Shown here piece by piece: positions 52,910 to 61,656 of a stretch of 64,000 nt of DNA. Numbering within the stretch: the stretch's first letter is position 1; every line of letters starts with the position of its first letter. This DNA is from Burkholderiales bacterium PBB6 (lineage in GTDB: Bacteria > Pseudomonadota > Gammaproteobacteria > Burkholderiales > Burkholderiaceae_C): the NCBI GenBank assembly GCA_002255925.1, contig NKIH01000003.1, positions 62,001 through 126,000 of the forward strand, read 5' to 3'. The translations under genes and the position numbers were made by a program. Below the pieces are notes generated by a model that did not search any database, was not told the origin of the DNA, and was given only the letters and a program-made list of their open reading frames with translations.

Positions 52910-53512
52910 TCACCGCGACACCACCACGCTGCCTGACAACAGCAGCTCGCTGAGCAAGGCCCGGCAATCGGCCACGGGCAAGCCGCTGGCCGCGGCCATG
53001 CTGCGCACCCCCATCGGACGCACGCTGAGCATGTTGACGACCCGCAGCATCGGCAGCCCGCGCGCACGGGCGTCGTCCGCCGGCCAGGACGCCAGTGAAA
53101 AACGGCGATGGCTCTCCGCCACCAGGGCCGCCACATGGCGCTGCTGGTGGTGGCGGTGAATCACCTCGGCCACCAGCCTGAAAGTGGCGTACGACAGGGG
53201 CCGCAACATCACCATCACACCCGCCGTCGGCACCAGCTCGCCGGGGTCGAGCACCACCACCGGCAAGGCCTGGCGCTGCCCCCACCAGCTGCGCTGCCTG
53301 GCAGCCATGGGCGGCGACACCCGGACATCCACCGGCCCCTCGTCCACCAACTGCCAGCGGGCACCGTGGTCTTCAAACAGGTGGTGCACAAAAGTACCGA
53401 AGGTCCTGGCATCCGCGGCCGTCAAACCTTCCAGTTGCACGCGCATGGGCGGCAGTGCCGGGCCGGGCCAGATGGCGGGCTCGTCTCGCTCAATGGAATA
53501 GGTCATGCACAT
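52910..53512 (-). CDS. Unknown protein, relative of the 22346-23203 product
   Basis: 200 residues; ATG at 53512 or, two codons later, 53506. I do not recognise a named family. It reads PPMRVQLEGLTAADARTFGT, then ALPVVVLDPGELVPTAGVMV, a helical part, FSLASWPADDARARGLPMLR, and a final part that looks like a winged helix (MLSVRPMGVRSMAAASGLPV, CRALLSELLLSG). The order and several residues agree with the first protein of the GTPase/roadblock operon, without its proline-rich tail. It is the last gene of the haem oxygenase operon and overlaps the SDR-like gene by 23 bases. It could be a small regulator. Confidence 0.7.
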   Translation of the reverse strand: MCMTYSIERDEPAIWPGPALPPMRVQLEGLTAADARTFGTFVHHLFEDHGARWQLVDEGPVDVRVSPPMAARQRSWWGQRQALPVVVLDPGELVPTAGVMVMLRPLSYATFRLVAEVIHRHHQQRHVAALVAESHRRFSLASWPADDARARGLPMLRVVNMLSVRPMGVRSMAAASGLPVADCRALLSELLLSGSVVVSR

Positions 53513-54350
53513 CCACTTCGTCGGGCAGCGGCTTGCGGTGCGGGCGCGCCTCGTCGACGTCGACCTGCCCGGCCTGTTTCACCGGCCATCGCGCACGGCA
53601 CCACAGGGCAGCGCGCGTCCCCAGGGTCTGCTGGATGAGCTGGCCGGCCCGGTGCTGCCAACCCGGCGTCAGGTGGGCCGCCGGGGAGCGCGAGCGCACC
53701 GCCTGGCGCAGCAGCTGAGCCACCATGGTGAGCCCCATGCCGGGGTTCTCGCCGAAGGCCCGGCGGTACGGGAATCGACCGGGCGGCGGCACGCCGATCT
53801 GCACCACGTGCACGCCGAATGGCAGCAGCTCCATGCGCAGGCAGGCCAGCCACACCGTCAGCGCACTCTGGCTGGCCGTGACCCAGGCCGATTGCGGCGT
53901 GGTGCCGGCCCGCATTGCACCACTCACCTGCACGATGCGGCCTCGGCCCTGGGCACGCATGGCCGGCAGCAAGAGCTGAACCAGTTGGGTCAAGCCCAGA
54001 AAGTGCCGCTCGCAGGCCAGGCCACCGCGGCTGGCAACGGAGCCGCGCTCATGCGGATGAACGTCGATGGCCGCGCGGATGTCCACATCGGCGGCCGCGC
54101 AATGCACCAGCACCTCCACCGCCGGATGCAGCATGCCGAGCAGGCGCGACAACCCGAACACATCGCTGTCGCAGGCCGGATCCAGTTGCACCGGCGTGGC
54201 ACCCATGCGCCGCAGCACGCCCAGGTAATTCGGCGAATGGCCGGCGGCATACACATGGAAGCCGTCGTCCATCAAGGTGCGGACCACCGTCTGGCCCAGC
54301 ACCGAATCAGCCCCCAGCACCACGGCAGCGCGCGCCCCCTGGGTCATCAT
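53490..54350 (-). CDS. SDR-like protein lacking the catalytic Tyr-Lys pair (second copy)
   Basis: 286 residues. It begins with a nucleotide-binding strand AVVLGADSVLGQTVVRTLMD, similar to the protein at 1915-2793, and has an SDR-type strand RIVQVSGAMRAG, but the place of YxxxK reads VTASQ, so neither the Tyr nor the Lys is there. Both copies also share a GFHVYAAGHS/GWQVYATTQH motif after the first helix and a GATP/GATV block. It is translationally coupled to haem oxygenase (ATGA at 54347-54350). Biliverdin reduction by an SDR would make sense next to haem oxygenase, but the missing residues argue against a normal reductase. Confidence 0.75.
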   Translation of the reverse strand: MMTQGARAAVVLGADSVLGQTVVRTLMDDGFHVYAAGHSPNYLGVLRRMGATPVQLDPACDSDVFGLSRLLGMLHPAVEVLVHCAAADVDIRAAIDVHPHERGSVASRGGLACERHFLGLTQLVQLLLPAMRAQGRGRIVQVSGAMRAGTTPQSAWVTASQSALTVWLACLRMELLPFGVHVVQIGVPPPGRFPYRRAFGENPGMGLTMVAQLLRQAVRSRSPAAHLTPGWQHRAGQLIQQTLGTRAALWCRARWPVKQAGQVDVDEARPHRKPLPDEVDVHDLFH

Positions 54351-54985
54351 GGCCGCTCCGGCAAGGCGTCGATGAACAGCGAGAAGGCGCGGCAGGCGGC
54401 CTTGGCCATGCAGTCCAGCTCGTGCTGGCTGTAAAGCAGGCCGTTCAAGGTGTGGCTCCAGCCCTGGAAGTGGATGCGCAACGAACCCACGAGCTGGAAG
54501 TAGCGCGACGCCCTCACCCGCTCATCGCCGCTGCGCGCCAGTTGGTCGGCCAGGAAGGTGGCGCCAAACGTCGAGCCCATCATCACGTACTGCAAGCCCA
54601 GGCAGTCGATCATGCCGGTGGCCAGGCCCGACGGCCGCATCGACAGCTCAGGCACAGGCGGCACCTCCACGGACGCGAGCTGATGCAGGTCTTCACGCAG
54701 CCAGTCGCTCCAGGGCTGGGTGGGCACCCCCAAGGCCTGCGACAGATCACAGCCGTGGGCGTCCAGCGCCTGTTCGATCAGCTGGACAGGGCGCTGCAGG
54801 GACAGCAGCGCCAGCTTCAGATCAGCGGCGCTGCAATCAGGCTCCTGCAGGCGGCGCATCGCTGCATGGGCGTCAAGTTGGGTATGGAAGGGCACGGTGG
54901 CGAGGCGCAGCACTTGCAAGGCATGCCCACGAAACTGGGATGCACCCTTGACGGGCGAAGGCTGAAGCAGAGAGCCATGTGTCAT
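54347..54985 (-). CDS. Haem oxygenase-like protein (BphO/HmuO type)
   Basis: 212 residues. The all-helical haem oxygenase fold is suggested by LRLATVPFHTQLDAH, with His34 as the likely proximal haem ligand, and the distal-helix block LQYVMMGSTFGATFLADQL, where the glycines allow close approach to haem (family: YVLEGSTLG). It would cleave haem to biliverdin, iron and CO. No bacteriophytochrome or haem-uptake gene is nearby, so whether it serves iron release or a photoreceptor is unknown. It is the first gene of a coupled three-gene operon. Confidence 0.85.
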   Translation of the reverse strand: MTHGSLLQPSPVKGASQFRGHALQVLRLATVPFHTQLDAHAAMRRLQEPDCSAADLKLALLSLQRPVQLIEQALDAHGCDLSQALGVPTQPWSDWLREDLHQLASVEVPPVPELSMRPSGLATGMIDCLGLQYVMMGSTFGATFLADQLARSGDERVRASRYFQLVGSLRIHFQGWSHTLNGLLYSQHELDCMAKAACRAFSLFIDALPERP

Positions 54986-55218
54986 GGATGGGCGTCGCTG
55001 GACGTCGGGTTGAAACTACAACCGGAAGTCTCCGCGCCTGCCTTCCCGCACACCTTCAGCCCACCTTAATTCCATCTGAATTCGGCAGCACAAGCGCCGC
55101 AAACCCGGACAAGCAGATCGATCGATCGAGGACCGCTGCAATCACGGCCCTGATTGCCTTTTTGAGCGGACCTCACCCGTCTAACCTGCCGAAGTACCAA
55201 TCGCCGGGCCCGCGCGCC

Positions 55219-56730
55219 ATGTTTCTCAAATCCATCGCTGCTGTCCCCCGCTCGCCGCTGGCGCTGCTGATACTGCTGCATGCCGCCGCATCGCTATGGT
55301 CGGCATGGGGCGGACCTGCCACTTCATTGGGCTGGCTGGTGGGCACCTGCGCGCTGCTGGCGTTCTGGCTGCGTGGCCGCACCTGGCCTCGCCAGGGGGC
55401 TGATGCGCCAGTGGGGCTGGCGCTGGCAGGCACCCTGCCGTGCTGGCTGATTCTGGGCAGCGGGCCAGCGGGCTACCTGGTGATGGCCATGGGCGTGCTG
55501 AGCGTCATGCCGAGCTTGCAGCAGATGCGCCTGCAAGTGGCGGCCGGGGTGTGGCTGGCGGCCGCGCCCGTGGTGCTGACGATGACGGGTGCGCTGCCCG
55601 GTGACCCGACCGCGATGGCCCTCTGGCTGCCCAGCCTGGCCGTGCTGGCGCAGGCCTTGTGGTTGTCGGTGGCCACGGCCCGCGCCAGACTGCGCGACGA
55701 TGAACGGCGCGACGTCGACTTCCTGGTCAAGGCCATGGGCCGGGGTGAACAGATCCGGTTGAACCTGGGCGCCGTGCGCGCGGAAACCGAACTGGGCAAG
55801 AAGCTGAAAGACGTGCAGGAGCGCATGGCGCTGGCCGTCACGGCTGCGTCCCAGGCCTCACACGGCGTGCGCAATGCCTCCGGCGACATCAGCTACAACA
55901 GCCGCGCCCTGGGCGACGGCGCTGAACTCACCGCGACCGAACTGCGCGAGGGCGCGATGAGCCTGGAGCAGATCTCGATGATCGTGGGCGAGAGCGCCGA
56001 CGCGGCCACCGCCGCCCGGCAGGTCTCGGACGAAGCGCTCGGCCGTGCGCAAGCCGGTGCCGAGCTGTTCAGCCAGGTCATGACGAAGATGCAAGCCATC
56101 CATGCCGACTCGGGCAAGATCGCCGAGATCGTCACGCTGATCGACGGCATCGCTTTCCAGACCAACATCCTGGCCTTGAACGCCGCGGTCGAGGCCGCCC
56201 GTGCAGGCGAAGCCGGGCGCGGGTTCTCGGTGGTGGCCAGCGAAGTGCGGGCACTGGCCAAACGCGCCGCCACGGGCGCCTCCGACATCCGGGCGCTGAT
56301 CCAGAACTCCATGGGCACCATCGACGAGGGCACCAAGCTGGTCAAGTCAGCCGACCTCACCATGGGCCAGATACTCATCTCGGTGCGAGAGGTCGGACAA
56401 GCCTTCGAAACCCTGTCGGCCGACACGCGCGAACATGCAGGCAGCATCGCCAGCGTCACGGCGTCGATGCAGAAACTCAATCAGCAATCAGCCATGAACG
56501 CCGTGATGGCGCGTGACCTGACCCGCATTGCCGCCAACCTCAGCGAGCAGGGCAAGGAGTTGGAAACCGTGCTCGGCAGTTTCCAGCTGGACGCAGTGCC
56601 CTATGAGACTGCGCCCCGTACGCTGGCCGAGGCAGCAGCCGAGCCAGCTGCACCCAACGCGCCGGCGGCAAGCGCATCAAAGGCCGCGCCCGAGGCTGAC
56701 AACCCGAACGCCAACGTCGAATTCTTCTGA
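55219..56730 (+). CDS. Methyl-accepting chemotaxis protein with a multi-helix membrane N-terminus
   Basis: 503 residues from the ATG at 55219. Residues 1-155 contain about six membrane helices (LALLILLHAAASLWSAWG, LGWLVGTCALLAFWLRG, AGYLVMAMGVLSVMPSL and others) with hardly any periplasmic loop, and no HAMP domain is obvious. The cytoplasmic signalling hairpin is standard, with tip NAAVEAARAGEAGRGFSVVA. A short acidic and Ala/Pro-rich tail ends in VEFF, without a CheR-binding pentapeptide. It may sense a membrane-linked or internal signal. It is divergent from the haem oxygenase operon. Confidence 0.9.
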   Translation: MFLKSIAAVPRSPLALLILLHAAASLWSAWGGPATSLGWLVGTCALLAFWLRGRTWPRQGADAPVGLALAGTLPCWLILGSGPAGYLVMAMGVLSVMPSLQQMRLQVAAGVWLAAAPVVLTMTGALPGDPTAMALWLPSLAVLAQALWLSVATARARLRDDERRDVDFLVKAMGRGEQIRLNLGAVRAETELGKKLKDVQERMALAVTAASQASHGVRNASGDISYNSRALGDGAELTATELREGAMSLEQISMIVGESADAATAARQVSDEALGRAQAGAELFSQVMTKMQAIHADSGKIAEIVTLIDGIAFQTNILALNAAVEAARAGEAGRGFSVVASEVRALAKRAATGASDIRALIQNSMGTIDEGTKLVKSADLTMGQILISVREVGQAFETLSADTREHAGSIASVTASMQKLNQQSAMNAVMARDLTRIAANLSEQGKELETVLGSFQLDAVPYETAPRTLAEAAAEPAAPNAPAASASKAAPEADNPNANVEFF

Positions 56731-56745
56731 CTCAGCTGGCCGGCT

Positions 56746-58668
56746 TCAGGCCGGCAGCTTGAAGGCGTTGACCGCACTGGCGAGCTGCTGTGCATGCTGG
56801 CGCATCGCTGACGACGCTGCCGCCGTCTGCTCCACCAGCGCCGCGTTCTGCTGGGTCATCTGGTCCAGCTCATTGATGGCCAGGCCCACCTGGGCGATGC
56901 CGGACGATTGCTCATGTGCGCCCGTGGCGATGGCTTGCAGCAGCTGACCGACGTGGCCCGTGCTGTCGACGATCGCCTTCATGGTGGTGCCGGCTTCATG
57001 GACGATCCGGTTGCCCACCTCGACGCGCTCACCGCTGCTGAGGATCAGCTGCTTGATCTCGCGGGCGGCGTCGGCACTGCGCTGCGCCAGTGAGCGCACC
57101 TCGCTGGCCACGACGGCAAAGCCACGCCCTTGTTCACCCGCCCGGGCCGCCTCGACGGCCGCATTGAGGGCGAGGATGTTGGTCTGGAACGCGATGCCGT
57201 CGATCACGCCGGTGATTTCACCGATGCGCCGGCTGGATTCCTGGATCTCCGACATCGTGCCCACCACCTGGCTGATCACCTGCCCGCCCTGGCGCGCCAG
57301 ATTCACATTGTCGGTCGCCACACCAGCGGCCTTGGCGGCGCCGTCGGTGGTGCTGGCCACGGTGGTGCCGATCTGCTCCATCGCCGACGCCGTTTCTTCC
57401 AGGTTGGCGGCCGCCTGCTCGGTGCGCTGAGACAGATCCATGCTGCCGGTGGCCACCTCGTTCGCGGCGTTGATGATCGACTCCGACGCCTCGCGCACTT
57501 CACGCACGATCGAGCGCAGCGAGGTCTGCATGTTGGCCAGCGCACCGATCAGGATGGCGGTTTCGTCCTTGCCCTTCGGGATCAAGGTGTCGGTCAAGTC
57601 ACCGGCGGCCATGGCATGCATGCGCCGCACGATGGTCTTCATGCCCGACTGCATGACGCGGAAGAAGCTGTAGAAGAAATAGAGGCCACCCGCCAGCAGC
57701 ACCAACACCACGCTCAACCCCATCACGGTGCGCTGCACAAACCGATTGGCACGCGCCTTGAGCAAAGTATCGAGCTCCGCAGCAATGGCGCGCTGTGTCT
57801 GGCCGAGCTCCTTGATGGCCACGGTCGCATCCTTGACCAGCGACGCTGACAGTGCTGCATCGGGCGCAGGATCTTTCAATACCGCCTCTGCGGCCTTCAG
57901 GTAGTTGCGCGCGCCGGTCAGGCCCTGCGCCAGCTTGAGCCGGTCCAGGTCGGAGTTGAAGCTGATGGCGTGCCGGAGGTCTTCCTCCACTTGCGCGAGG
58001 GCGGCACGGTCAATCGCCAGGCGGGTGGCCCCGACCATCAGCTGCGGCGCCTGCGGTGTCTTGATGTAGCTGGCCACGGCACCCCGCGTCAGGCCCATGC
58101 CCTCCAGCATGTCGGGCAGGTGCACGGTGGCGGCGAGCATCAGGTAGTAGGAATCGCCTTCGGGATCGAGGGCCAGGCCGCTTTCATCGACAAGATGCTG
58201 GGTCAGGGCACCGAGCGCCAGGCTCAGCGCCACGAAGGGCTTGCGCACTTCATCGGCACTCAGGCCGGCGGCCTGGTTCGCCGTCGCCTGACGCGCCTCC
58301 GCCACCGCCTTCCAGTGGTCATCAGCGCCCCCCAGGCTGGCGAGCATCGGCTTGCCTTCCGCGTCCAAGGTGTCCAACGCCTGCTGGAAGGCCGCCCGGA
58401 TGGCCGGCAGATCGGGTCGCTCGACGCCGTTGGCTTGATCCACCAGACCGCGTCGCAACAGCTGGGTGGCCTCGGTGGCCGGAATCACCAGCTGGATCGC
58501 GGCCAGACCGGTGCGCTCAGCCTCGGTGGCTTGCAACGCCGCGCGACGGTCTGACACGAGCACGGCCAGCGTCAGCAGCAAAGGCAGCACCAGGAAGGTC
58601 AGGATAACGGCCGCCTTGGCCGGAAACCGCAGGTTCCTGAAGAAGTACACACCCGGGCGCAAGAGCAA
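56746..58668 (-). CDS. Methyl-accepting chemotaxis protein with periplasmic four-helix sensor
   Basis: 640 residues from a TTG at 58668; there is no ATG upstream in frame, and a GTG six codons on is another option. First membrane helix at about 18-40 (AAVILTFLVLPLLLTLAVLV), a long helical periplasmic domain to about 305, second membrane helix VMGLSVVLVLLAGGLYFF, HAMP (MKTIVRRMHAMAAGDLTDTL) and the signalling hairpin with tip [20 protein letters not shown]. The end LNAFKLPA-type motif follows the classic Tsr family pattern. Converges on the 55219 receptor gene with 15 bases between stops. Confidence 0.93.
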   Translation of the reverse strand: MLLRPGVYFFRNLRFPAKAAVILTFLVLPLLLTLAVLVSDRRAALQATEAERTGLAAIQLVIPATEATQLLRRGLVDQANGVERPDLPAIRAAFQQALDTLDAEGKPMLASLGGADDHWKAVAEARQATANQAAGLSADEVRKPFVALSLALGALTQHLVDESGLALDPEGDSYYLMLAATVHLPDMLEGMGLTRGAVASYIKTPQAPQLMVGATRLAIDRAALAQVEEDLRHAISFNSDLDRLKLAQGLTGARNYLKAAEAVLKDPAPDAALSASLVKDATVAIKELGQTQRAIAAELDTLLKARANRFVQRTVMGLSVVLVLLAGGLYFFYSFFRVMQSGMKTIVRRMHAMAAGDLTDTLIPKGKDETAILIGALANMQTSLRSIVREVREASESIINAANEVATGSMDLSQRTEQAAANLEETASAMEQIGTTVASTTDGAAKAAGVATDNVNLARQGGQVISQVVGTMSEIQESSRRIGEITGVIDGIAFQTNILALNAAVEAARAGEQGRGFAVVASEVRSLAQRSADAAREIKQLILSSGERVEVGNRIVHEAGTTMKAIVDSTGHVGQLLQAIATGAHEQSSGIAQVGLAINELDQMTQQNAALVEQTAAASSAMRQHAQQLASAVNAFKLPA

Positions 58669-58842
58669 GGGCGTACTGGAGGCAGAAGGCTTTCGGGCAG
58701 GCGAGTTCGATGAGGTCGTGGCGCTTCAATGAATGAAGGTGGGCAGGTCATGGGAACAACCTGTCGTGGAACGTGAGGAATCCTCTACGCCCCTATATCG
58801 GATGCTGCGGGGAATGCTTGATCCGCGGGTGCAGGCATCCGC

Positions 58843-60396
58843 TCAGTGCATCTGCAATCTGAATCCCGACACCGCAGCGACCAGGCCGGTGGCCTGGCTG
58901 CGCATGCTCTCGGCCGCCGCGGCGGCTTGCTCCACCAGGGCCGCATTCGCCTGCGTGGATTGGTCCATCTGCTCGACGGCCCGGCCCACCTCCACCACGC
59001 TGCGGCTTTGCTCCTGGCTGGCGCTGCTGATCTCTTCCATGATGTCCGTGACCCGCTGGATCGAGCGGACGATGTCCTCCATGGTCTGCCCCGTTCTGGC
59101 CACCAGGCTCGAGCCCTGGTCGACCCGGTCCACGCTGGTCGCAACCAGGTGCTTGATCTCCTGGGCCGCAGCAGCAGAGCGTGCTGCCAGGCCACGCACC
59201 TCACCGGCCACGACAGCAAACCCACGGCCGTGTTCGCCCGCTCGCGCAGCCTCAATGGCGGCATTCAGGGCCAGGATGTTGGTCTGGAAGGCAATGCCGT
59301 CAATCACGGTGATGATGTCGCCGATGCGGCGCGAGGCATCTGAAATGCCGCCCATGTTGGACACCACCTCGCCCATCAAGGTGCCGCCCTGCGCGGCCAC
59401 CTTCGCGGCCTCGGCGGCCAGGCGGTTGGCCTCAGCGGCGTGTTGTGCGTTGTGCTGAACCGTGGTGCCCAGCTGTGCCATGGTGGCCGCCGTTTGCTGC
59501 AAGGCGCTGGCCTGCTGCTCCGTGCGCGACGACAAATCCGCATTGCCCTGCGCAATCTCAGCGCTGGCGCTGGACACACTTTCAGCGCCTTGTCGCACGT
59601 TCTGCACCACCTCGGTGAGTGAGTTCTGCATGTCTCGCAACGCGCCAAGCAAGGGGCTCAACTCATCGCGGGTGCCGTCGTTCACTGCACCGCTCAAGTC
59701 ACCGTCACGCACGCGCTCGGCCACGCCTTGCGCCGCTGATACGCGCAGCTTCAAGGTGGCGCGCAACCACAAGGCAAACGCAACCAGCGCTGCACTCAGC
59801 ACGGCAAATGCCATCACCAGCCCATGCAAGGTGGTGCCGACCGCGTCGTTGATCTGTGCAATGTCCCCGGACAGCTCACGCGTCTGGTAGCGCACCGTGT
59901 CATCCAGCACCTCGAGCAGCTTGTTGCGGGCAGGAATGGTTTTATCCACCAAGTAGGCAAAGGCCTCGTCCTTGCGATCAGCCTGGATGAGCGCCAGATT
60001 GGCCTCACCCGCCTCCCAGAATTGACGGACCAGCACCGGCAGGGCCTCAAAGCGCTGGCGGCCCTCCGCGGTGTCCAGGCGAGCGGCGTAATCCTTGATG
60101 GCGTCTTCGATCAAGGCGCGCTTGGCCCCGATGTCGTCCAGCGCCAGGCGTCGCTCCTCGGGCGTGCGGGCGAGGATGGCATGGCGCAACTGCAGCGACA
60201 CCCGCGTGATGTTCAACTCCACCTGCGCGATGTCATTGAGTTGCGGCACGCGCCGGTTTTCCGCAAGGTCAGCGTTTTCCGAGACCGCCTGCAGATTGAC
60301 AAATGCCAGCGCACCAACGGCCAGCAGGCCAGACACCAGAACGGCCACCACGCACAGCAGCCTCGCCGAAATTCCCAACGCAAATCGCATATCCAT
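58843..60396 (-). CDS. Methyl-accepting chemotaxis protein with 4HB-type sensor
   Basis: 517 residues. Membrane helix 1 at about 10-32 ([20 protein letters not shown]), a helical periplasmic region of about 150 residues resembling 4HB_MCP ([20 protein letters not shown]), second membrane helix [19 protein letters not shown], a HAMP region ([20 protein letters not shown]), and the signalling domain with [20 protein letters not shown]. No C-terminal pentapeptide. Encoded 174 bases after the start of the 640-residue receptor gene, on the same strand. Confidence 0.93.
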   Translation of the reverse strand: MDMRFALGISARLLCVVAVLVSGLLAVGALAFVNLQAVSENADLAENRRVPQLNDIAQVELNITRVSLQLRHAILARTPEERRLALDDIGAKRALIEDAIKDYAARLDTAEGRQRFEALPVLVRQFWEAGEANLALIQADRKDEAFAYLVDKTIPARNKLLEVLDDTVRYQTRELSGDIAQINDAVGTTLHGLVMAFAVLSAALVAFALWLRATLKLRVSAAQGVAERVRDGDLSGAVNDGTRDELSPLLGALRDMQNSLTEVVQNVRQGAESVSSASAEIAQGNADLSSRTEQQASALQQTAATMAQLGTTVQHNAQHAAEANRLAAEAAKVAAQGGTLMGEVVSNMGGISDASRRIGDIITVIDGIAFQTNILALNAAIEAARAGEHGRGFAVVAGEVRGLAARSAAAAQEIKHLVATSVDRVDQGSSLVARTGQTMEDIVRSIQRVTDIMEEISSASQEQSRSVVEVGRAVEQMDQSTQANAALVEQAAAAAESMRSQATGLVAAVSGFRLQMH

Positions 60397-60560
60397 TCCT
60401 TTGATCGGCTGCTGGTGGCCGGCTTGGTCAGCCAGCGGACGATTGCGCCGTCAGACGTGTATCGGCACGCAGGAAATGGAGTTGAGTCGTGAGGGGAATT
60501 CTTGCCAGTTGAAAGCGATGCAGCCCACTGGCGCGCCAGCCTGTCGCTGGTTGCCCAATG

Positions 60561-60592
60561 AAAAAAGGACTTGTCTTTCGACAAGTCCTTTT
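60561..60592 (-). terminator. Rho-independent terminator of the tRNA-Lys pair
   Basis: A 13-base perfect stem (60563-60575 with 60580-60592) with a GAAA tetraloop when read on the minus strand, followed by T residues. It lies 7 bases after the 3' end of the second tRNA-Lys(CTT). Confidence 0.92.
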
Positions 60593-60599
60593 CCAATTT

Positions 60600-60675
60600 T
60601 GGTGGGCCCTGAGTGACTCGAACACTCGACCTACGGATTAAGAGTCCGCTGCTCTACCAACTGAGCTAAGAGCCC
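60600..60675 (-). tRNA. tRNA-Lys (anticodon CTT), copy 2
   Basis: 76 bases with encoded CCA, identical to the tRNA at 52674-52749. Anticodon loop CTCTTAA, anticodon CTT. It follows the tRNA-Lys(TTT) by 46 bases and shares its promoter and the terminator at 60561. Confidence 0.97.
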
Positions 60676-60721
60676 GCATCTGCTGTGCGTTTTGCCTGAA
60701 GGTTTTTAAGGCCTGAAGGCT

Positions 60722-60797
60722 TGGTGGGTTGTACTGGATTCGAACCAGTGACCTACGGATTAAAAGTCCGCTGCTCTACCGACTGAGCTAACAACCC
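60722..60797 (-). tRNA. tRNA-Lys (anticodon TTT)
   Basis: 76 bases with encoded CCA. Acceptor arms GGGTTGT and ACAACCC pair fully; the loop CTTTTAA gives the anticodon TTT, reading AAA and AAG. It is the first of a two-tRNA unit transcribed toward lower coordinates. Confidence 0.97.
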
Positions 60798-60816
60798 CTT
60801 CGCGGCAGAGCCTATG

Positions 60817-60845
60817 ATTATTACACAGTTTCTGAAACGCGCAAA
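60817..60845 (-). promoter_or_regulatory. Candidate sigma-70 promoter of the tRNA-Lys pair
   Basis: On the minus strand, TTTGCG (60845-60840) and TAATAA (60823-60818) are 16 bases apart, in the one AT-rich spot before the tRNA-Lys(TTT). The start would be near 60810, about a dozen bases before the tRNA. Confidence 0.5.
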
Positions 60846-60852
60846 GTTTTCT

Positions 60853-61656
60853 TCAATTTTCAGCTTTTGAAGGGACCTTGATCGCCAGGCCCAGCGCCAT
60901 CACTTCACCCGCGGCGGCCATGCCGAAGCTGGCCGTCACCGTCACGCTGGAGCCATAGCCATGGCAGTTCAGGCTGCCGTCCACATCGCACGCGCCCTCG
61001 GGTTGCGCCACGGCTTCGCGCGAGAACACGCAACGCACACCGATGCGGCCGGTGCGCGGCGCGCCATGCTCACGACGCAGCCGGTTACGCAGCGAGGCCA
61101 GCAACGGGTCGTGCGTCACCGCTGACAAGTCGTCGATTTCCAGCGCCTGCGCCTGGCGCTTGCCACCGGCCGCGCCGCACATCACCAGCGGCACCTTGGC
61201 CACACGCGACCACGCCGCCAGCGCTGCCTTGGCACGCACCTGGTCGCAGGCATCCAGCACCACGTCCACCTCAGCCGGCAACAAGGCTGGCCAGTTCTCG
61301 GGCGTGACGAAATCCTCAACCACCAGCAGCTCGCAGCCCGGGTGGATATCGGCGATGCGCTCCACCAGCGCATCGGCCTTGCTCTGGCCCACGGTGCGGC
61401 CCACGGCCTGGATCTGCCGGTTGATGTTCGACTCGGACACCTGGTCCAGATCGATCAGCACCAGCCGCGCCACGCCGCTGCGGGCCAAGGCCTCCACCGC
61501 CCAGGAGCCCACCCCGCCCAGGCCCACCACCGCCACGCGGAGTGCGCGCAGCCGGGCGTAGCCGGCATCGCCGTAGAGGCGGCGCAAACCGCCGAAGCGG
61601 CGCTCCAGATCGGGGTCATCAACGGCGGGCAAGCCCGCCACGGTGCTCACGCTCAC
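60853..61656 (-). CDS. tcdA: tRNA threonylcarbamoyladenosine dehydratase
   Basis: 267 residues, the usual size of TcdA (CsdL). An E1-like enzyme that uses ATP to cyclise t6A37 in tRNA to ct6A. The nucleotide-binding strand VAVVGLGGVGSWAVEALARS, IDLDQVSESNINRQIQA, the conserved VVLDACDQVRAKAAL, and DPLLASLRNRLRRE are visible. The C-terminal NCHGYGSSVTVTASFG matches the family. Its start overlaps the stop of cpoB (ATGA), so it is read in the same tol-pal transcript. It modifies ANN-reading tRNAs such as the tRNA-Lys genes encoded just downstream. Confidence 0.94.
   Translation of the reverse strand: MSVSTVAGLPAVDDPDLERRFGGLRRLYGDAGYARLRALRVAVVGLGGVGSWAVEALARSGVARLVLIDLDQVSESNINRQIQAVGRTVGQSKADALVERIADIHPGCELLVVEDFVTPENWPALLPAEVDVVLDACDQVRAKAALAAWSRVAKVPLVMCGAAGGKRQAQALEIDDLSAVTHDPLLASLRNRLRREHGAPRTGRIGVRCVFSREAVAQPEGACDVDGSLNCHGYGSSVTVTASFGMAAAGEVMALGLAIKVPSKAEN

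Noticed and set aside
52674-60675. A tRNA-bounded integrated element with attachment sites
   Set aside because: No integrase, relaxase, phage or plasmid gene is present, both tRNAs are full length and no direct repeat beyond them was seen. Kept only as a duplication observation.
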